A stretch of 41,585 bases of DNA from Formivibrio citricus (lineage in GTDB: Bacteria > Pseudomonadota > Gammaproteobacteria > Burkholderiales > Chitinibacteraceae): contig NZ_FOVE01000024.1 of assembly GCF_900115065.1 (NCBI RefSeq), positions 1-41,585 of the forward strand, given 5' to 3'. The position numbers were made by a program, and so were the translations under genes. Position 1 is the first letter of the stretch. The number at the start of each line of letters is the position of its first letter. Under the pieces are notes generated by a model. It saw only the letters and a list, made by a program, of their open reading frames with translations, did not search any database and had not been told where the DNA came from. Positions 17,418 to 26,784 of the stretch are shown in pieces.

Positions 17418-18859
17418 GCGCACCCGTTCTCGTACTGTTCCTGACCGACGGGGGGATCTCCGCCTACCGCGCCACGCGGCGTGAAGCCGTGCATCTGGCC
17501 GATTTCCCCGTCAGCCCGCAACCGGACCTGCGCGAGTTCATCCGCGAATGGCAAACCGCAGAATTCCACCTTCTGGTCGATCTGGCCGAAGAGGCATTCC
17601 ATCCCGAATCCGTGCCGCATCTGGCGCGCGCCGACCGGGAAGCGCTGTTGCTGCGCAAGCTCGAACAGGCATTCCGCCAGACGCCGTATCGCCGCGCGGT
17701 CGTGCAGGTCGCCGGCAAGCGCGGCGCGCAGGACAAGCTGCTGCTATCGGCGCTCACCGCACCGGAGAAGCTCGATGCGCTCGTCGAAACATTGCTGCAA
17801 GCGCAATGCGCAATTGCCGGAATCCATTCCGTCGCGCTGACCGCCGAGGCGCTGCTGGCAAAAAGAATCTCGCTCATGCCGCATTGCCTGCTGGTCACGC
17901 CCTCGCCGGGCAACGGCCTGCGGCAAAGCCATTTCACGCAGGAAGGCTTGCGCTTCAGCCGCCTGACGCACTGCACCGCAAACAATACGGCGGAGGAAGT
18001 GCGCAAAACCCGCCAGTTCCTCACCACGACACGGCAAATGCTGCGCGACGAGCCGCTGGAAGTCCTGCTGCTCGGCGATGCCGGTGTAGCAACACAACTG
18101 CCAGCCGACACACCGCAGATCAACGCCCGCCATGAAAGCATCGCCGACTTCGCCGCCAAGATCGGACTTCCAAGCCAGACCGACAATTGGGCCGGCCTGC
18201 TCTGCACCGCGATTGCGCGCGGCCTGATCCCGGATCACTACCGGCCCGCCTCTGCCGCGCGTTACCAGCGCCTGCACAAGCTGGGGCAGACACTGCAGTG
18301 GAGCGCCGCACTGCTTCTCCTGCTGGCCATGGTCGCAAGCCTTTTCACGTTCCACCAATCCCGCCAGCAGCAGGAAGAAAACCGACTCGCGGAACAAAAG
18401 CTACAGCACCCGCTTCAACGCCAGCGCGAGTTCGAGGGCAAGCTCAAGGCGCTGGACATCGGCGCGCCCGGACAGATCGGAGAGGTGGTTGAACTGCATC
18501 GCCGCTACATCGCAGGCTGGCTGGACGTCGAAACCACGGCGCAGGCCGTCAGCCTGATCTTCGCCGATTACCCGCAGCTTCAACTGGAGCGCTTTGACTG
18601 GCAGCTCGCAAACGCCGGGCATCGCTCACAAATGGTCGATCTTGCCGGGCGCCTGCGGCCTGACCGGCAAGCGCAGGGACAACTCGAAGCGTTCGCAGCC
18701 CGTCTGGGCCAATTGCCGCGCGCCACGGTCAGTATCCCCAAGCGCCCGCTCGACCTTTCTCCGCACGGCGAATTGGGCGGCGGGGAAAACCGCGCCCCTG
18801 CGGCGTCCGACTTTCTGATCCGCCTGGTCATCGCTCCGGAAGAGGCAGCCAAGCCATGA
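17414..18859 (+). CDS. PilM/PilN-like (MshI-like) bitopic assembly protein
   Basis: This 481-aa protein has a large cytoplasmic N-terminal part with the look of the actin-like PilM/GspL fold (starts MSAPVLVLFLTDGGISAYRA). It has one membrane helix (about 298-315, WSAALLLLLAMVASLF). A coiled stretch follows (QSRQQQEENRLAEQKLQ), then a periplasmic part similar in layout to PilN. This matches a fused PilM-PilN or GspL/MshI arrangement, which links ATPase, platform and periplasmic parts. Sequence conservation is weak, so the call rests on topology and position. The ATG overlaps the mshG stop, and its own stop overlaps the next start. Confidence 0.72.
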   Translation: MSAPVLVLFLTDGGISAYRATRREAVHLADFPVSPQPDLREFIREWQTAEFHLLVDLAEEAFHPESVPHLARADREALLLRKLEQAFRQTPYRRAVVQVAGKRGAQDKLLLSALTAPEKLDALVETLLQAQCAIAGIHSVALTAEALLAKRISLMPHCLLVTPSPGNGLRQSHFTQEGLRFSRLTHCTANNTAEEVRKTRQFLTTTRQMLRDEPLEVLLLGDAGVATQLPADTPQINARHESIADFAAKIGLPSQTDNWAGLLCTAIARGLIPDHYRPASAARYQRLHKLGQTLQWSAALLLLLAMVASLFTFHQSRQQQEENRLAEQKLQHPLQRQREFEGKLKALDIGAPGQIGEVVELHRRYIAGWLDVETTAQAVSLIFADYPQLQLERFDWQLANAGHRSQMVDLAGRLRPDRQAQGQLEAFAARLGQLPRATVSIPKRPLDLSPHGELGGGENRAPAASDFLIRLVIAPEEAAKP

Positions 18860-19470
18860 TCCAGTTACCCGACATTCCCCGCAGCGACTGGCGCCTGCTC
18901 CGCGCGCCGTTGCTTTGCCTTGCCGGCGCGCTGTTGCTGGCCGGGCTGGTATTGGCTTTCTGTGCGCAAGTCTGGCAACGCAGTACAGAACAATGGGCAC
19001 AAGCGCAAACCCGACTGCAACAGGCCCAAAGCGCGGCCGATGCCATCGAGCGCGAATACCGGGCCGCCGAAGCAGGCAAGGCGCATTTCCTGAAACTGCA
19101 AGCCAGCGGCATCGTCGGCAAGGAACGCCGGGGCGAATGGCTGGAACTCTTCGACCGCGCCAATGCTGCCGGCGTCATGCCGCAACTGCGTTACCGAATC
19201 GAGGCGCAAAGGCCGTTGGAACATGCCTCGCCGATCGGCAACTCGATGGTCTACGCCAGCCACATGACGCTGCAATACCGCGCCCGGCATGAGGCAGCTT
19301 TTTCCGCCGCGCACCGGCTCCTGGCCGAGGCGCCCGGCCACGCCGTCCCCGTGCGCTGCCGGGTCGGCCGCGTTTCGGAAAACGAGCCGGGGCTGGCCGT
19401 CGATTGCGACTACCTCTGGCTGACCATCGCCCCGGTCGCGCGCCCCACCGGCAAGGGATCGGCACCATGA
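18856..19470 (+). CDS. PilO-like (MshJ-like) inner-membrane assembly protein
   Basis: This 204-aa protein has a short N-terminus and one membrane helix (about 15-36, LLCLAGALLLAGLVLAFCAQ). A long coiled coil follows (about 40-75, QWAQAQTRLQQAQSAADAIE), then a compact periplasmic domain. This layout is that of PilO/GspM/MshJ proteins, which pair with PilN in the inner-membrane alignment complex. Both ends overlap the neighbouring genes by 4 nt (ATGA). The identification is by architecture and context. Confidence 0.72.
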   Translation: MIQLPDIPRSDWRLLRAPLLCLAGALLLAGLVLAFCAQVWQRSTEQWAQAQTRLQQAQSAADAIEREYRAAEAGKAHFLKLQASGIVGKERRGEWLELFDRANAAGVMPQLRYRIEAQRPLEHASPIGNSMVYASHMTLQYRARHEAAFSAAHRLLAEAPGHAVPVRCRVGRVSENEPGLAVDCDYLWLTIAPVARPTGKGSAP

Positions 19471-19760
19471 ACCCGCGACTGCTGTTTTTCTTGCTGCTTC
19501 TGCTGGTGGCTCTGCCCAGCTCGGCCGAGTGGGGCCGGCTGTTCTACAGCCCCGCCGAGCGCACAGAGCTCGACCGCAACGCCACGCCGCTTACGCACCG
19601 CTTCGACGGCGAAGCCCGCAACAGTCGCGGGCGCACGCTACGCTGGGTGGATGGGCAACTCAATGCCAGCAGCCCGCCGACCAAGGTCAAGCCCGGCGAG
19701 CGCTGGGATCCGCGCACGGGTGAAGTCCATCCGGATCGGCAAAGGTCTACCACCCCATGA
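19467..19760 (+). CDS. Small secreted protein of the pilus locus (MshK-like)
   Basis: This 97-aa precursor has a clear signal peptide (MNPRLLFFLLLLLVALPSSA, likely cut before EWG) and a small basic mature part. The mature start has the segment RLFYSPAERTELDRN, followed by RTLRWVDGQLNASSPPTKVK. It has the size and position of MshK or PilP-like periplasmic subunits that contact the secretin. It overlaps both neighbours by 4 nt, so it is firmly part of the unit. Confidence 0.68.
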   Translation: MNPRLLFFLLLLLVALPSSAEWGRLFYSPAERTELDRNATPLTHRFDGEARNSRGRTLRWVDGQLNASSPPTKVKPGERWDPRTGEVHPDRQRSTTP

Positions 19761-21031
19761 GCCGGGCTCCCCAGCGCGGCAGCGCACTTCTGCTGATCCT
19801 GCTGCTCTCGGGAACCGTGCTCGCCACGGCGTTGCTGGCGGCCAAACTGAAGCGCAACGACGAAACGCAGCGGGAACAAAAAACGCTGATCGCGCTGAAC
19901 AAGGCCAAGGCAACGCTCGTCGCCTGGTCGGTAGCACGCATCGAGGACACGGGGACGCTCGTTGCCGAATCGCCGGGCGAATTGCCGTGCCCCTCGCCGT
20001 ATGCGCCGGGAACGCCCGAGGAAGGGCAGGCCAACCCCAACAACTGCCAGCATGGTGCCATCGGCCTCTTGCCGTGGCGGCAACTCGGCAGCGAGCGCAT
20101 CGTCGACGGCTGGGGGCAGCCGCTATGGTACGCACTCGACAACGCCTTCAAGGTCCGCCGCAATGCCAACGAGTTGCGCCGCGTCAACAGCGACAGCCGG
20201 CCTTCGCTGCTGGTCTACGCCGCTGATGGCCAAACCCTGCTGACGCCACCGGGTGAAGAAGCCGCCGCGGTGATTTTCTCTTCCGGCCCGCCGCTTGCCG
20301 GACAGGTCCGCACCGCCCATGCGCCGGGAACGCATATCGACGCCGCCATCCTCTCCACCCACCTCGATTCTGCCCATGGCCGCAACAATGCAGCGCAAGG
20401 TGGGCCATTCATCGCCGGCCCGGTCATCGCCAACCGCGGCGCGCCGGCAGAAACCTCGCGCCTGAACGACCGGCTGCTGATTCTGGGCGGGAGGGAGCTG
20501 CTCGATGCCGTCGCGCCCCGGATCGCGGCAACCGTGCGTTCGGCACTGGCCGCCCGATTGCAGGAAACCGGAAGCTACCCGCGCCCGGCTCTGATCACCG
20601 CCCTCGGCTGCCGCGACAACGATCCCGCCACGCCCTGCCTGCCATCGGCCTCGGCCTGTCGCGGCATCCTGCCCGCCGATGTTCCGGCCGGAAGCTGGCT
20701 GCCCGCCTGGTTCCGCGAAAACCAGTGGAACCGGGCCATCTATTACGCACTGGGCAGCGGCGGATGCGGTCCCTCGCCGATCCACCTCGCCGCCGCGCCG
20801 GGATGGCCGGCCCAGAACCACGTACCGGCGCTCTTCATCCTGCCTGGCGCTGCGCTGGGTAGCGCCGCACGGTTGAACCCGCCCCAGCCTCCCTACGCCA
20901 CGAACAGTCTCGCCAGCACCCGGCTTGCCGACTATCTCGAACAAAACCAGTCCGGCTGGACTTTGCCCGACCAGAGCGTTTTCGTCCGCCCCGGTCCGGG
21001 CAGCAACGACCGGCTCTACACCCTGCCCTGA
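19757..21031 (+). CDS. Large prepilin-like protein lacking Glu5, with a duplicated head
   Basis: This 424-aa protein starts MSRAPQRGSALLLILLLSGT, with a basic leader ending in Gly followed by a hydrophobic helix, as in class III prepilins. The mature position 5 is Leu rather than Glu, as in GspK- or PilX-like minor pilins. The head has the pattern GELPCPSPYAPG, GLLPWRQLGSERIVDGWG and QPLWYALDN, then AAAVIFSSGPPLAG. These features are shared with the next gene. A second half from about residue 275 repeats a related pattern (CRGILP, WFRENQWNRAIYYALGSGGC, VPALFILPGAAL). It probably acts as a tip or minor pilin; the function is inferred. Confidence 0.75.
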   Translation: MSRAPQRGSALLLILLLSGTVLATALLAAKLKRNDETQREQKTLIALNKAKATLVAWSVARIEDTGTLVAESPGELPCPSPYAPGTPEEGQANPNNCQHGAIGLLPWRQLGSERIVDGWGQPLWYALDNAFKVRRNANELRRVNSDSRPSLLVYAADGQTLLTPPGEEAAAVIFSSGPPLAGQVRTAHAPGTHIDAAILSTHLDSAHGRNNAAQGGPFIAGPVIANRGAPAETSRLNDRLLILGGRELLDAVAPRIAATVRSALAARLQETGSYPRPALITALGCRDNDPATPCLPSASACRGILPADVPAGSWLPAWFRENQWNRAIYYALGSGGCGPSPIHLAAAPGWPAQNHVPALFILPGAALGSAARLNPPQPPYATNSLASTRLADYLEQNQSGWTLPDQSVFVRPGPGSNDRLYTLP

Positions 21032-21039
21032 GGAAAGAC

Positions 21040-21852
21040 ATGCCCGCACCCATGCAAAATCGGGGATTCACGCTGGTCGAAATGGCCGTAGTCCTGTTCG
21101 TGATCGGCCTGCTGATGAGCGGCCTGCTGGGCGGGCTCTCGCTGCAACAAGAAAGCCGCCGGCTCGCAGAAACACGCGATGCGCTGGAACAAGCCAGGGA
21201 AGCGCTGCTCGGCTATGCGCTCACCCACAACCGCCTGCCGTGTCCGGCTGACGGATCGCTCGCGCAAACGCATCCCGCCGCAGGACGCGAACTCGCAGCC
21301 CGCACGGCACAAGGCCGATGCCAGACGCTGCAGGGCGTACTGCCCTGGGCCGATCTGGGGCTCAGGCAGACCGATGGCTGGGGGCGACGCTTCACCTACC
21401 GGGTTTCGGCGGCCTTCACCGAATGCCAGGGGCCGGCCGTCGCCCCGCCCGGCGATCCCCCCGTCTTGCCAACCGGATGCCAGACGGCCATCACCGCCTG
21501 CGGCGTCAGCGGCACGCGCCCCTGCTTCACGCTCGCGACCACGCCGGACCTGCGGGTCTACCGTTCCGCGCCAGCCGCCTGTCCAACCCCTCCGGCCACG
21601 CCTCCAACCGGCAACGTTGCGAACAACGTTCCGGCGATCATCGTCTCGCACGGGCGCCAATTCCACGGCTCGTTCGGCCCGGAAGGCGGAGCGCCGGCCC
21701 CCGGCGCCAGCGGCGACGCAGCGGAAAACAGCGACGACAACCGCTGTTTCGTCAGCCGGTCGGACGGTGCGAACGGCTACGACGACGAAACCTTCTGGCT
21801 CTCCCCGGCGATCCTCTTTTCCCGGCTGGTCGGCGCCAGCCGTTTGCCCTGA
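21040..21852 (+). CDS. Type IV prepilin-like protein with canonical cleavage motif
   Basis: This 270-aa prepilin has the leader MPAPMQNRG, cleaved before FTLVEMAVVLFVIGLLMSGL, with Glu at mature position 5. The helix region is followed by a head with RLPCPADGSLA, GVLPWADLGLRQTDGWG and RRFTYRVSAAF. VPAIIVSHGRQFHGSFG comes next, and the C-terminus is DDETFWLSPAILFSRLVGAS. It carries several Cys pairs. It is much longer than a usual major pilin (about 150 aa). It could be the main fibre subunit here, since no small pilin is encoded nearby. GAGGAAAG precedes the ATG, and the gene is 8 nt after the previous one. Confidence 0.85.
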   Translation: MPAPMQNRGFTLVEMAVVLFVIGLLMSGLLGGLSLQQESRRLAETRDALEQAREALLGYALTHNRLPCPADGSLAQTHPAAGRELAARTAQGRCQTLQGVLPWADLGLRQTDGWGRRFTYRVSAAFTECQGPAVAPPGDPPVLPTGCQTAITACGVSGTRPCFTLATTPDLRVYRSAPAACPTPPATPPTGNVANNVPAIIVSHGRQFHGSFGPEGGAPAPGASGDAAENSDDNRCFVSRSDGANGYDDETFWLSPAILFSRLVGASRLP

Positions 21853-21920
21853 TTTTCAAAAACTGTTTCACCATGCGCTTTTTTCTTGCCCGCCACCGCG
21901 CTTCCTGCTGAAATGCCGCC

Positions 21921-22652
21921 ATGGAACCCATCAGACTATCCAAACGCATGGCCGAACTCGGGCTGTGCTCCCGCCGCGAGGCGGACGAATACATCGCCAA
22001 GGGCTGGGTCAAGGTCGACGGCAAGATCGTCGACGTGCTCGGCAGCAAGGTCACACCCGACCAGACCATCACGCTCGAACCGTCCGCCAAGGCCGCGCAG
22101 GCCGACCGCGTGACTGTCCTCATCAACAAGCCGGTCGGCTACGTCTCGGGGCAAGCCGAGGACGGCTACCAGCCGGCCGTCGTGCTGTTCAAGCCGGAAA
22201 ACCAGTGGGAAGGCGACGACAGCGGCATCCGCTTTGCGCCGGCGCACCTGCGCGGGCTGGCTCCGGCCGGGCGGCTCGATATCGATTCGGTCGGCCTGCT
22301 GGTACTGACCCAGGACGGTCGCGTCGCCAAGCACCTGATCGGCGCGGATTCGCAGGTCGAGAAGGAATACCTGGTGCGCGTATCGGGCAAGCTTTCCGAA
22401 GATGGTCTGCGCAAGCTCAACCACGGTCTGTCGCTCGACGGCGAAAAGCTCAAGCCGGCGCGGGTGTGGTGGCAGAACGAAGACCAGTTGCGCTTCATCC
22501 TCAAGGAAGGCAAGAAGCGCCAGATCCGCCGCATGTGCGAGCTGGTTGGCCTGCAAGTGGTCGGCCTCAAGCGCATCCGCATCGGCAGAATGATGCTGGG
22601 CAACCTGCCGACCGGGAAGTGGCGTTACCTCAAGTCGGGCGAAACCTTCTGA
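21921..22652 (+). CDS. rRNA pseudouridine synthase, RsuA/RluF type
   Basis: This enzyme isomerises a specific uridine in rRNA to pseudouridine. The 243-aa protein has an N-terminal S4 RNA-binding domain (about 5-60, [20 protein letters not shown]). The catalytic domain has the RsuA-family aspartate motif [20 protein letters not shown]. The C-terminal block is [20 protein letters not shown], then [20 protein letters not shown]. The last block resembles RluF (23S rRNA, helix 74 region) more than RsuA, but the exact target base is not certain. It follows the pilus genes by 68 bp. Confidence 0.88.
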   Translation: MEPIRLSKRMAELGLCSRREADEYIAKGWVKVDGKIVDVLGSKVTPDQTITLEPSAKAAQADRVTVLINKPVGYVSGQAEDGYQPAVVLFKPENQWEGDDSGIRFAPAHLRGLAPAGRLDIDSVGLLVLTQDGRVAKHLIGADSQVEKEYLVRVSGKLSEDGLRKLNHGLSLDGEKLKPARVWWQNEDQLRFILKEGKKRQIRRMCELVGLQVVGLKRIRIGRMMLGNLPTGKWRYLKSGETF

Positions 22653-22661
22653 AACCGGCCC

Positions 22662-23405
22662 ATGAAACGCGCTGATTTATTGCTCGTCGAACTCGGCCTC
22701 GCACCGTCACGCACCGCGGCCCAGAACCTGATCGAGGCCGGGCGCGTAGCAGCGGACGGCAAGCCGGTCGTCAAACCAAGCCAGAAACTCGATCCCGATG
22801 CTGTCCTGCATGTCGAGCCCGACCCTGCCGACCGCTTCGTTTCGCGCGGCGGGCTGAAACTCGCCGGAGCGCTGGAGCACACCGGGCTGGATGTCCGCGG
22901 CATGACCGCACTTGATGTCGGCATCTCCACCGGGGGCTTTACCGATTGCCTGCTGCAGGCCGGCGCACGCAAAGTCGTCGGGGTTGAAGTCGGTCACGAC
23001 CAATTGCATCCGCGCCTGCTCGCCGATGCGCGTGTAGCCCAGTTCGAAGGCGTCAACGCTCGGCATCTCACCCCGGAACTGATCGCCCCGGCACTGGATG
23101 CGCCGCTCGATCTCGTGGTCGGCGACGTCTCATTCATCTCTCTGACACTGGTCCTGCCGGCGCTGCGCGCCGTGCTGCCCATAGGCGGCAAGCTGCTGTT
23201 CCTGGTCAAGCCGCAGTTCGAAGTGGGGCCGGGCAATCTCGGCAAGGGCGGGATCGTGAAAAACGAAGGCCTCTACCCGGAGGTCGAGGCCCGTATCGTT
23301 GAAACCGCGCGTGCTTGCGGCTTCGAAGTGCTGGATTATCTGGAAAGCCCGATCAAGGGCGGCGACGGTAATCGCGAGTTTTTCCTGTTCGCTGTTGCAG
23401 TCTGA
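22662..23405 (+). CDS. tlyA: TlyA-family rRNA 2'-O-methyltransferase
   Basis: TlyA enzymes methylate the 2'-OH of cytidines in 16S and/or 23S rRNA. The 247-aa protein has an S4 domain (about 1-60, MKRADLLLVELGLAPSRTAA). An FtsJ-like methyltransferase follows: VSRGGLKLAGALE (catalytic Lys), ALDVGISTGGFTDCLL (SAM site), LVVGDVSFISL (Asp), FLVKPQFEVGP (Lys) and GGDGNREFF (Glu). The short 9-nt gap after the pseudouridine synthase makes a two-gene rRNA-modification unit. Its stop lies one base from the stop of the convergent hemerythrin gene. Confidence 0.92.
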   Translation: MKRADLLLVELGLAPSRTAAQNLIEAGRVAADGKPVVKPSQKLDPDAVLHVEPDPADRFVSRGGLKLAGALEHTGLDVRGMTALDVGISTGGFTDCLLQAGARKVVGVEVGHDQLHPRLLADARVAQFEGVNARHLTPELIAPALDAPLDLVVGDVSFISLTLVLPALRAVLPIGGKLLFLVKPQFEVGPGNLGKGGIVKNEGLYPEVEARIVETARACGFEVLDYLESPIKGGDGNREFFLFAVAV

Positions 23406-23406
23406 G

Positions 23407-23823
23407 TCACGGTTTGTCGTTGCGCCCGGCCGCCCGCAGGGCGACTCCCAGATTCGCGTCGCACACCTTGATGTGATGAAACAGCCATTCTTCAAGTGAA
23501 CAGAACACGCTCATGGGCGAAACCATCAAGCCGGCATCATGCTGCGACCGCCACTCCATGACTTCGGTGATCAGGTCATCGTGCGCGGCTTTGTGCCATT
23601 CGTAATCCGGGTAATCGATCTGCTGCATCAGCGCCTCTTCGCGCTGGAAATGGGCTTCCACATAGCGCAGCAATTCATCCAAAACTTCGCCCAATACCTG
23701 ATCACCCTGTCCGGACGAGATGCCCGCAAACAGCTTGTTGATCTGCCCGATCAAATGCTTGTGATCGTCGTCGATCTGTTCGTTGCCGATTGCGATGGCA
23801 TCGGACCATTCGAAAAGCGGCAT
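23407..23823 (-). CDS. Bacteriohemerythrin
   Basis: This is an O2-binding di-iron four-helix protein. In 138 aa all seven iron ligands of the family are visible: His21 (IDDDHKHL), His58 and Glu62 (VEAHFQREE), His77 and His81 (EWHKAAHDD), then His117 and Asp122 (FHHIKVCD). The spacing matches the well-studied single-domain bacteriohemerythrins. The gene starts 11 nt after the stop of an Aer-like chemoreceptor gene on the same strand, so the pair is probably cotranscribed and linked to oxygen response. A local oxygen store or delivery role is a reasonable inference. Confidence 0.93.
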   Translation of the reverse strand: MPLFEWSDAIAIGNEQIDDDHKHLIGQINKLFAGISSGQGDQVLGEVLDELLRYVEAHFQREEALMQQIDYPDYEWHKAAHDDLITEVMEWRSQHDAGLMVSPMSVFCSLEEWLFHHIKVCDANLGVALRAAGRNDKP

Positions 23824-23834
23824 GGCATGCCTGG

Positions 23835-25433
23835 CTACTTATTGAACAAGCGGAATACGTTGACGGTTTCGTCGACGTGCGCCGTGGCCGTGCGCAATTC
23901 ATCCATGGATTGCCACAGCTTGCGCAACAGCGCCTGATTTTCCTCGGAAAGCTGAGAAATCACTTCCATGTTGCGCGCTACTTCCTGCCCGGCGATGCTC
24001 TGCTGATCCGAAGCGCTGGCGATGTGCTCCGCGAGCCCCACGGTCTGCCGGCTCGCAATCGCAACGTCGCCGAGACGGTCCACGCTTTCGTGCATCTTGC
24101 CGGAACTGGTTTCCACCGCTTGGGCGGCTTCGCTCATGGAAGTCACTACCCCACCTGCCAGCGTCTGGATATCGGAAACCATCTTGTTGATTTCCTGCGT
24201 ACTGCCGGACGTGCGCTCAGCCAGCTTGCGCACTTCGTCCGCGACCACGGCAAAGCCGCGGCCCGATTCGCCTGCGCGCGCGGCTTCAATCGCCGCATTC
24301 AGCGCCAGCAGGTTGGTCTGTTCGGCGATTTCCTTGATGACCTGCGTGATGTCGCCGATCTTCGCCACGGCGCGATCGAGTTCGGTGATCGTGGAATGCG
24401 ACTTGTTGACTGCGCCGACTACCATTTCAGCCGCAGCCATTCCGTCCTGGACGGTCTTCTGCCCCTCGGCCACACGCTGTTCGGATACCGCCGCAGCCTT
24501 GGCTGTTTCCCCGGCGCTACCGGCAACTTCAGCGACCGCCTGGCAGAATTCCTCGGTCGCCGCCGCCACCGAGGCCACGCGATCATGTTGAGAATTGATA
24601 TGGTGGTTGATGGTGTCGGCCTGCTGGTTCGCAGCCTGAATGCTCTGCCGCGCATCGCGCAGGGCATCCTTGATATGGTCGATGCTCACCAGCCACTGGG
24701 TCTGCATGACCTGCAGGCCATTGGCGATCTTGCCCAGCTCGTCCGGCGGATAAATCGGATTACGGTGCGCCAGTTCGCACTGCGTCATCTGCAGTATCTG
24801 CTTGCCAAGGTCGGCGGCCCCGCGCACACGGCGCACATAGAACAAACCGGCCAACCCGATCACCGACAACAACGATGCGATGCCGAACACGTTTTCCAGG
24901 GCAGGGTAGATCGCCAGGTTGTGCAGGGCCAGGTTGGCAACCTGTGCCGCAAGAACAAAACCGGTAATGGAGAAAAACGCTGTGGTGAACGGAACGGGAT
25001 GACGGTTGATGCTCTTGAATTTGCCCGTCTTGCGAACGTGCTCGAACAGCGCCTCGGACTCCTGGATTTGCTGCCGCGTAGGCTCGCGGCGTACCGACAT
25101 GTAGCCCACGATCTGGTCATTCTTGAAGATGGGAACGATCTGCGCATCGACCCAGTAATGGTCACCGTTCTTGCAGCGGTTCTTGACCACGGCGCGCCAA
25201 GGCATTCCGGCCTTGAGGCTTGCCCACATGTCCGCGAAGATCGCTGGCGGTACATCCGGATGGCGCACCACGTTGTGGCTCTTGCCGATCAACTCTTCGC
25301 GGGTGAAGCCGCTCAGTTTGACGAACGCTTCGTTGGCATCGGTAATCACACCCTTGAGGTCGGTCTGGGAAACCACATACATGCCCTGAGGATATGGCAC
25401 CTCTTGCTGGGTAACGGGCAGATTGACTTTCAT
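23835..25433 (-). CDS. Aer-like methyl-accepting chemotaxis protein with PAS domain
   Basis: This 532-aa signal transducer has an N-terminal cytoplasmic PAS domain of the Aer type (about 18-115). Its blocks include [20 protein letters not shown] and the hallmark [17 protein letters not shown], then [17 protein letters not shown] hydrophobic region with two helices follows (about 150-200). The MCP signalling domain has the hairpin tip [20 protein letters not shown], then [15 protein letters not shown]. There is no periplasmic sensor domain, so it likely senses redox or oxygen through a PAS-bound FAD. AGGA precedes the ATG. It heads a two-gene unit with bacteriohemerythrin. Confidence 0.93.
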   Translation of the reverse strand: MKVNLPVTQQEVPYPQGMYVVSQTDLKGVITDANEAFVKLSGFTREELIGKSHNVVRHPDVPPAIFADMWASLKAGMPWRAVVKNRCKNGDHYWVDAQIVPIFKNDQIVGYMSVRREPTRQQIQESEALFEHVRKTGKFKSINRHPVPFTTAFFSITGFVLAAQVANLALHNLAIYPALENVFGIASLLSVIGLAGLFYVRRVRGAADLGKQILQMTQCELAHRNPIYPPDELGKIANGLQVMQTQWLVSIDHIKDALRDARQSIQAANQQADTINHHINSQHDRVASVAAATEEFCQAVAEVAGSAGETAKAAAVSEQRVAEGQKTVQDGMAAAEMVVGAVNKSHSTITELDRAVAKIGDITQVIKEIAEQTNLLALNAAIEAARAGESGRGFAVVADEVRKLAERTSGSTQEINKMVSDIQTLAGGVVTSMSEAAQAVETSSGKMHESVDRLGDVAIASRQTVGLAEHIASASDQQSIAGQEVARNMEVISQLSEENQALLRKLWQSMDELRTATAHVDETVNVFRLFNK

Positions 25434-25501
25434 TGCGAATCCTCCACGGGTTATCCCTTACATGTTAACAGAGAATGATTACAAATAATTTTGACAGCAG
25501 A

Positions 25502-25537
25502 CAAAAAGACAGGGGGCCTGCTAAACAGGCCCCCTGC
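25502..25537 (-). terminator. Rho-independent terminator of ychF
   Basis: On the minus strand, CAGGGGGCCTG-tttag-CAGGCCCCCTG is followed by TCTTTTTG, a stable 11-bp stem with a T-tract. It lies 25 bp after the ychF stop, between ychF and the chemoreceptor gene. Confidence 0.88.
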
Positions 25538-25561
25538 CGAAAAAATTGAAGCTTCAAACGC

Positions 25562-26653
25562 TCAGACGTTGAACAGGAAATTCAGTACGTCACCATCCTT
25601 GACCACATAATCCTTGCCTTCGGCGCGCATCTTGCCGGCTTCCTTGGCGCCCTGTTCGCCCTTGTAGGCGATGAAGTCTTCAAACGAGATCGTCTGGGCG
25701 CGGATGAAGCCTTTTTCGAAATCGGTGTGGATCACGCCGGCGGCCTGCGGGGCGGTGTCGCCCTTGTGGATCGTCCAGGCACGGACTTCCTTTACGCCTG
25801 CGGTGAAGTAGGTCTGCAGACCAAGCAGATCGTAACCGGTGCGGATCAGGCGATTCAGGCCCGGTTCTTCCAGACCGATGTCGGCAAGAAAGGCGAGCTT
25901 GTCTTCTTCTTCCAGATCGGCCAGTTCCGCTTCGATCTGGGCACACAGGACCACAACCGGAGCGCCTTCCTTGGCGGCGTGTTCGCGCAGGCGGTCGAGG
26001 TGCGGGTTGTTCTCGAAGCCGTCTTCTTTCACGTTGGCCACGTACATGGCGGGCTTGAGCGTCATCAGGCACAGCGGCTTGAGCTGAACCAGATCTTCTT
26101 CGGAAAGCTTGAAGGTGCGCGCCGGCTTGCCTTCGTTCAGGTGCGGCAGCAGTTTTTCGAGAACGGCGACAAACTTCTGCGCATCCTTGTCACCAGCGCG
26201 CGCCTTCTTGTTCTCGCGCTGAATCGCCTTTTCGACCGCGCTCATGTCAGCCAGCGCCAGTTCGGTCAGGATGGTTTCAATGTCGGCGATCGGGTCGACA
26301 CGGCCGGAAACGTGGACGACATTTTCGTCGTCGAAGCAGCGCACGACGTTGACGATGGCATCGGTTTCGCGGATGTTGGCCAGGAACTGGTTGCCCAGGC
26401 CTTCGCCTTTGGAAGCGCCAGCAACCAGACCGGCAATGTCGACGAACTCGACAATCGCGGGCTGCATGCGTTGCGGCTTCACGATTTCGGCGAGTTGTTG
26501 CATGCGGGGATCAGGAACTTCGACGATGCCGACATTCGGTTCGATCGTGCAGAAGGGATAGTTGGCCGCTTCGATGCCGGCCTTGGTCAAGGCATTGAAA
26601 AGCGTGGATTTGCCGACATTGGGCAAGCCGACGATACCGCATTTGAGACTCAT
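25562..26653 (-). CDS. ychF: Obg-like ATPase YchF
   Basis: YchF is a conserved ribosome-associated P-loop ATPase. The 363-aa protein starts [20 protein letters not shown] (G1). It has switch/G3 [20 protein letters not shown] and the NVKE sequence in place of NKxD ([10 protein letters not shown]), which explains ATP preference. The C-terminus has the TGS domain ([20 protein letters not shown]) and ends [19 protein letters not shown] lies upstream of the ATG. It follows rplY directly, although pth usually stands between them in related bacteria. Confidence 0.97.
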   Translation of the reverse strand: MSLKCGIVGLPNVGKSTLFNALTKAGIEAANYPFCTIEPNVGIVEVPDPRMQQLAEIVKPQRMQPAIVEFVDIAGLVAGASKGEGLGNQFLANIRETDAIVNVVRCFDDENVVHVSGRVDPIADIETILTELALADMSAVEKAIQRENKKARAGDKDAQKFVAVLEKLLPHLNEGKPARTFKLSEEDLVQLKPLCLMTLKPAMYVANVKEDGFENNPHLDRLREHAAKEGAPVVVLCAQIEAELADLEEEDKLAFLADIGLEEPGLNRLIRTGYDLLGLQTYFTAGVKEVRAWTIHKGDTAPQAAGVIHTDFEKGFIRAQTISFEDFIAYKGEQGAKEAGKMRAEGKDYVVKDGDVLNFLFNV

Positions 26654-26751
26654 GATAATCCTTTCACCGCCGCAAACAGGGTACGGCTTGCTGCAAAAAA
26701 CGGAATTTTACTCCGAACCGTTATGATCCGCATTTTGCCGATATATGGCAC

Positions 26752-26784
26752 AAAAAACCCGCCATCGAAACGGCGGGTTTTTAT
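26752..26784 (-). terminator. Rho-independent terminator of rplY
   Basis: On the minus strand, AACCCGCC-gtttcgat-GGCGGGTT is followed by a run of T. It is located 18 bp after the rplY stop and before ychF, so ychF likely has its own promoter. Confidence 0.88.
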
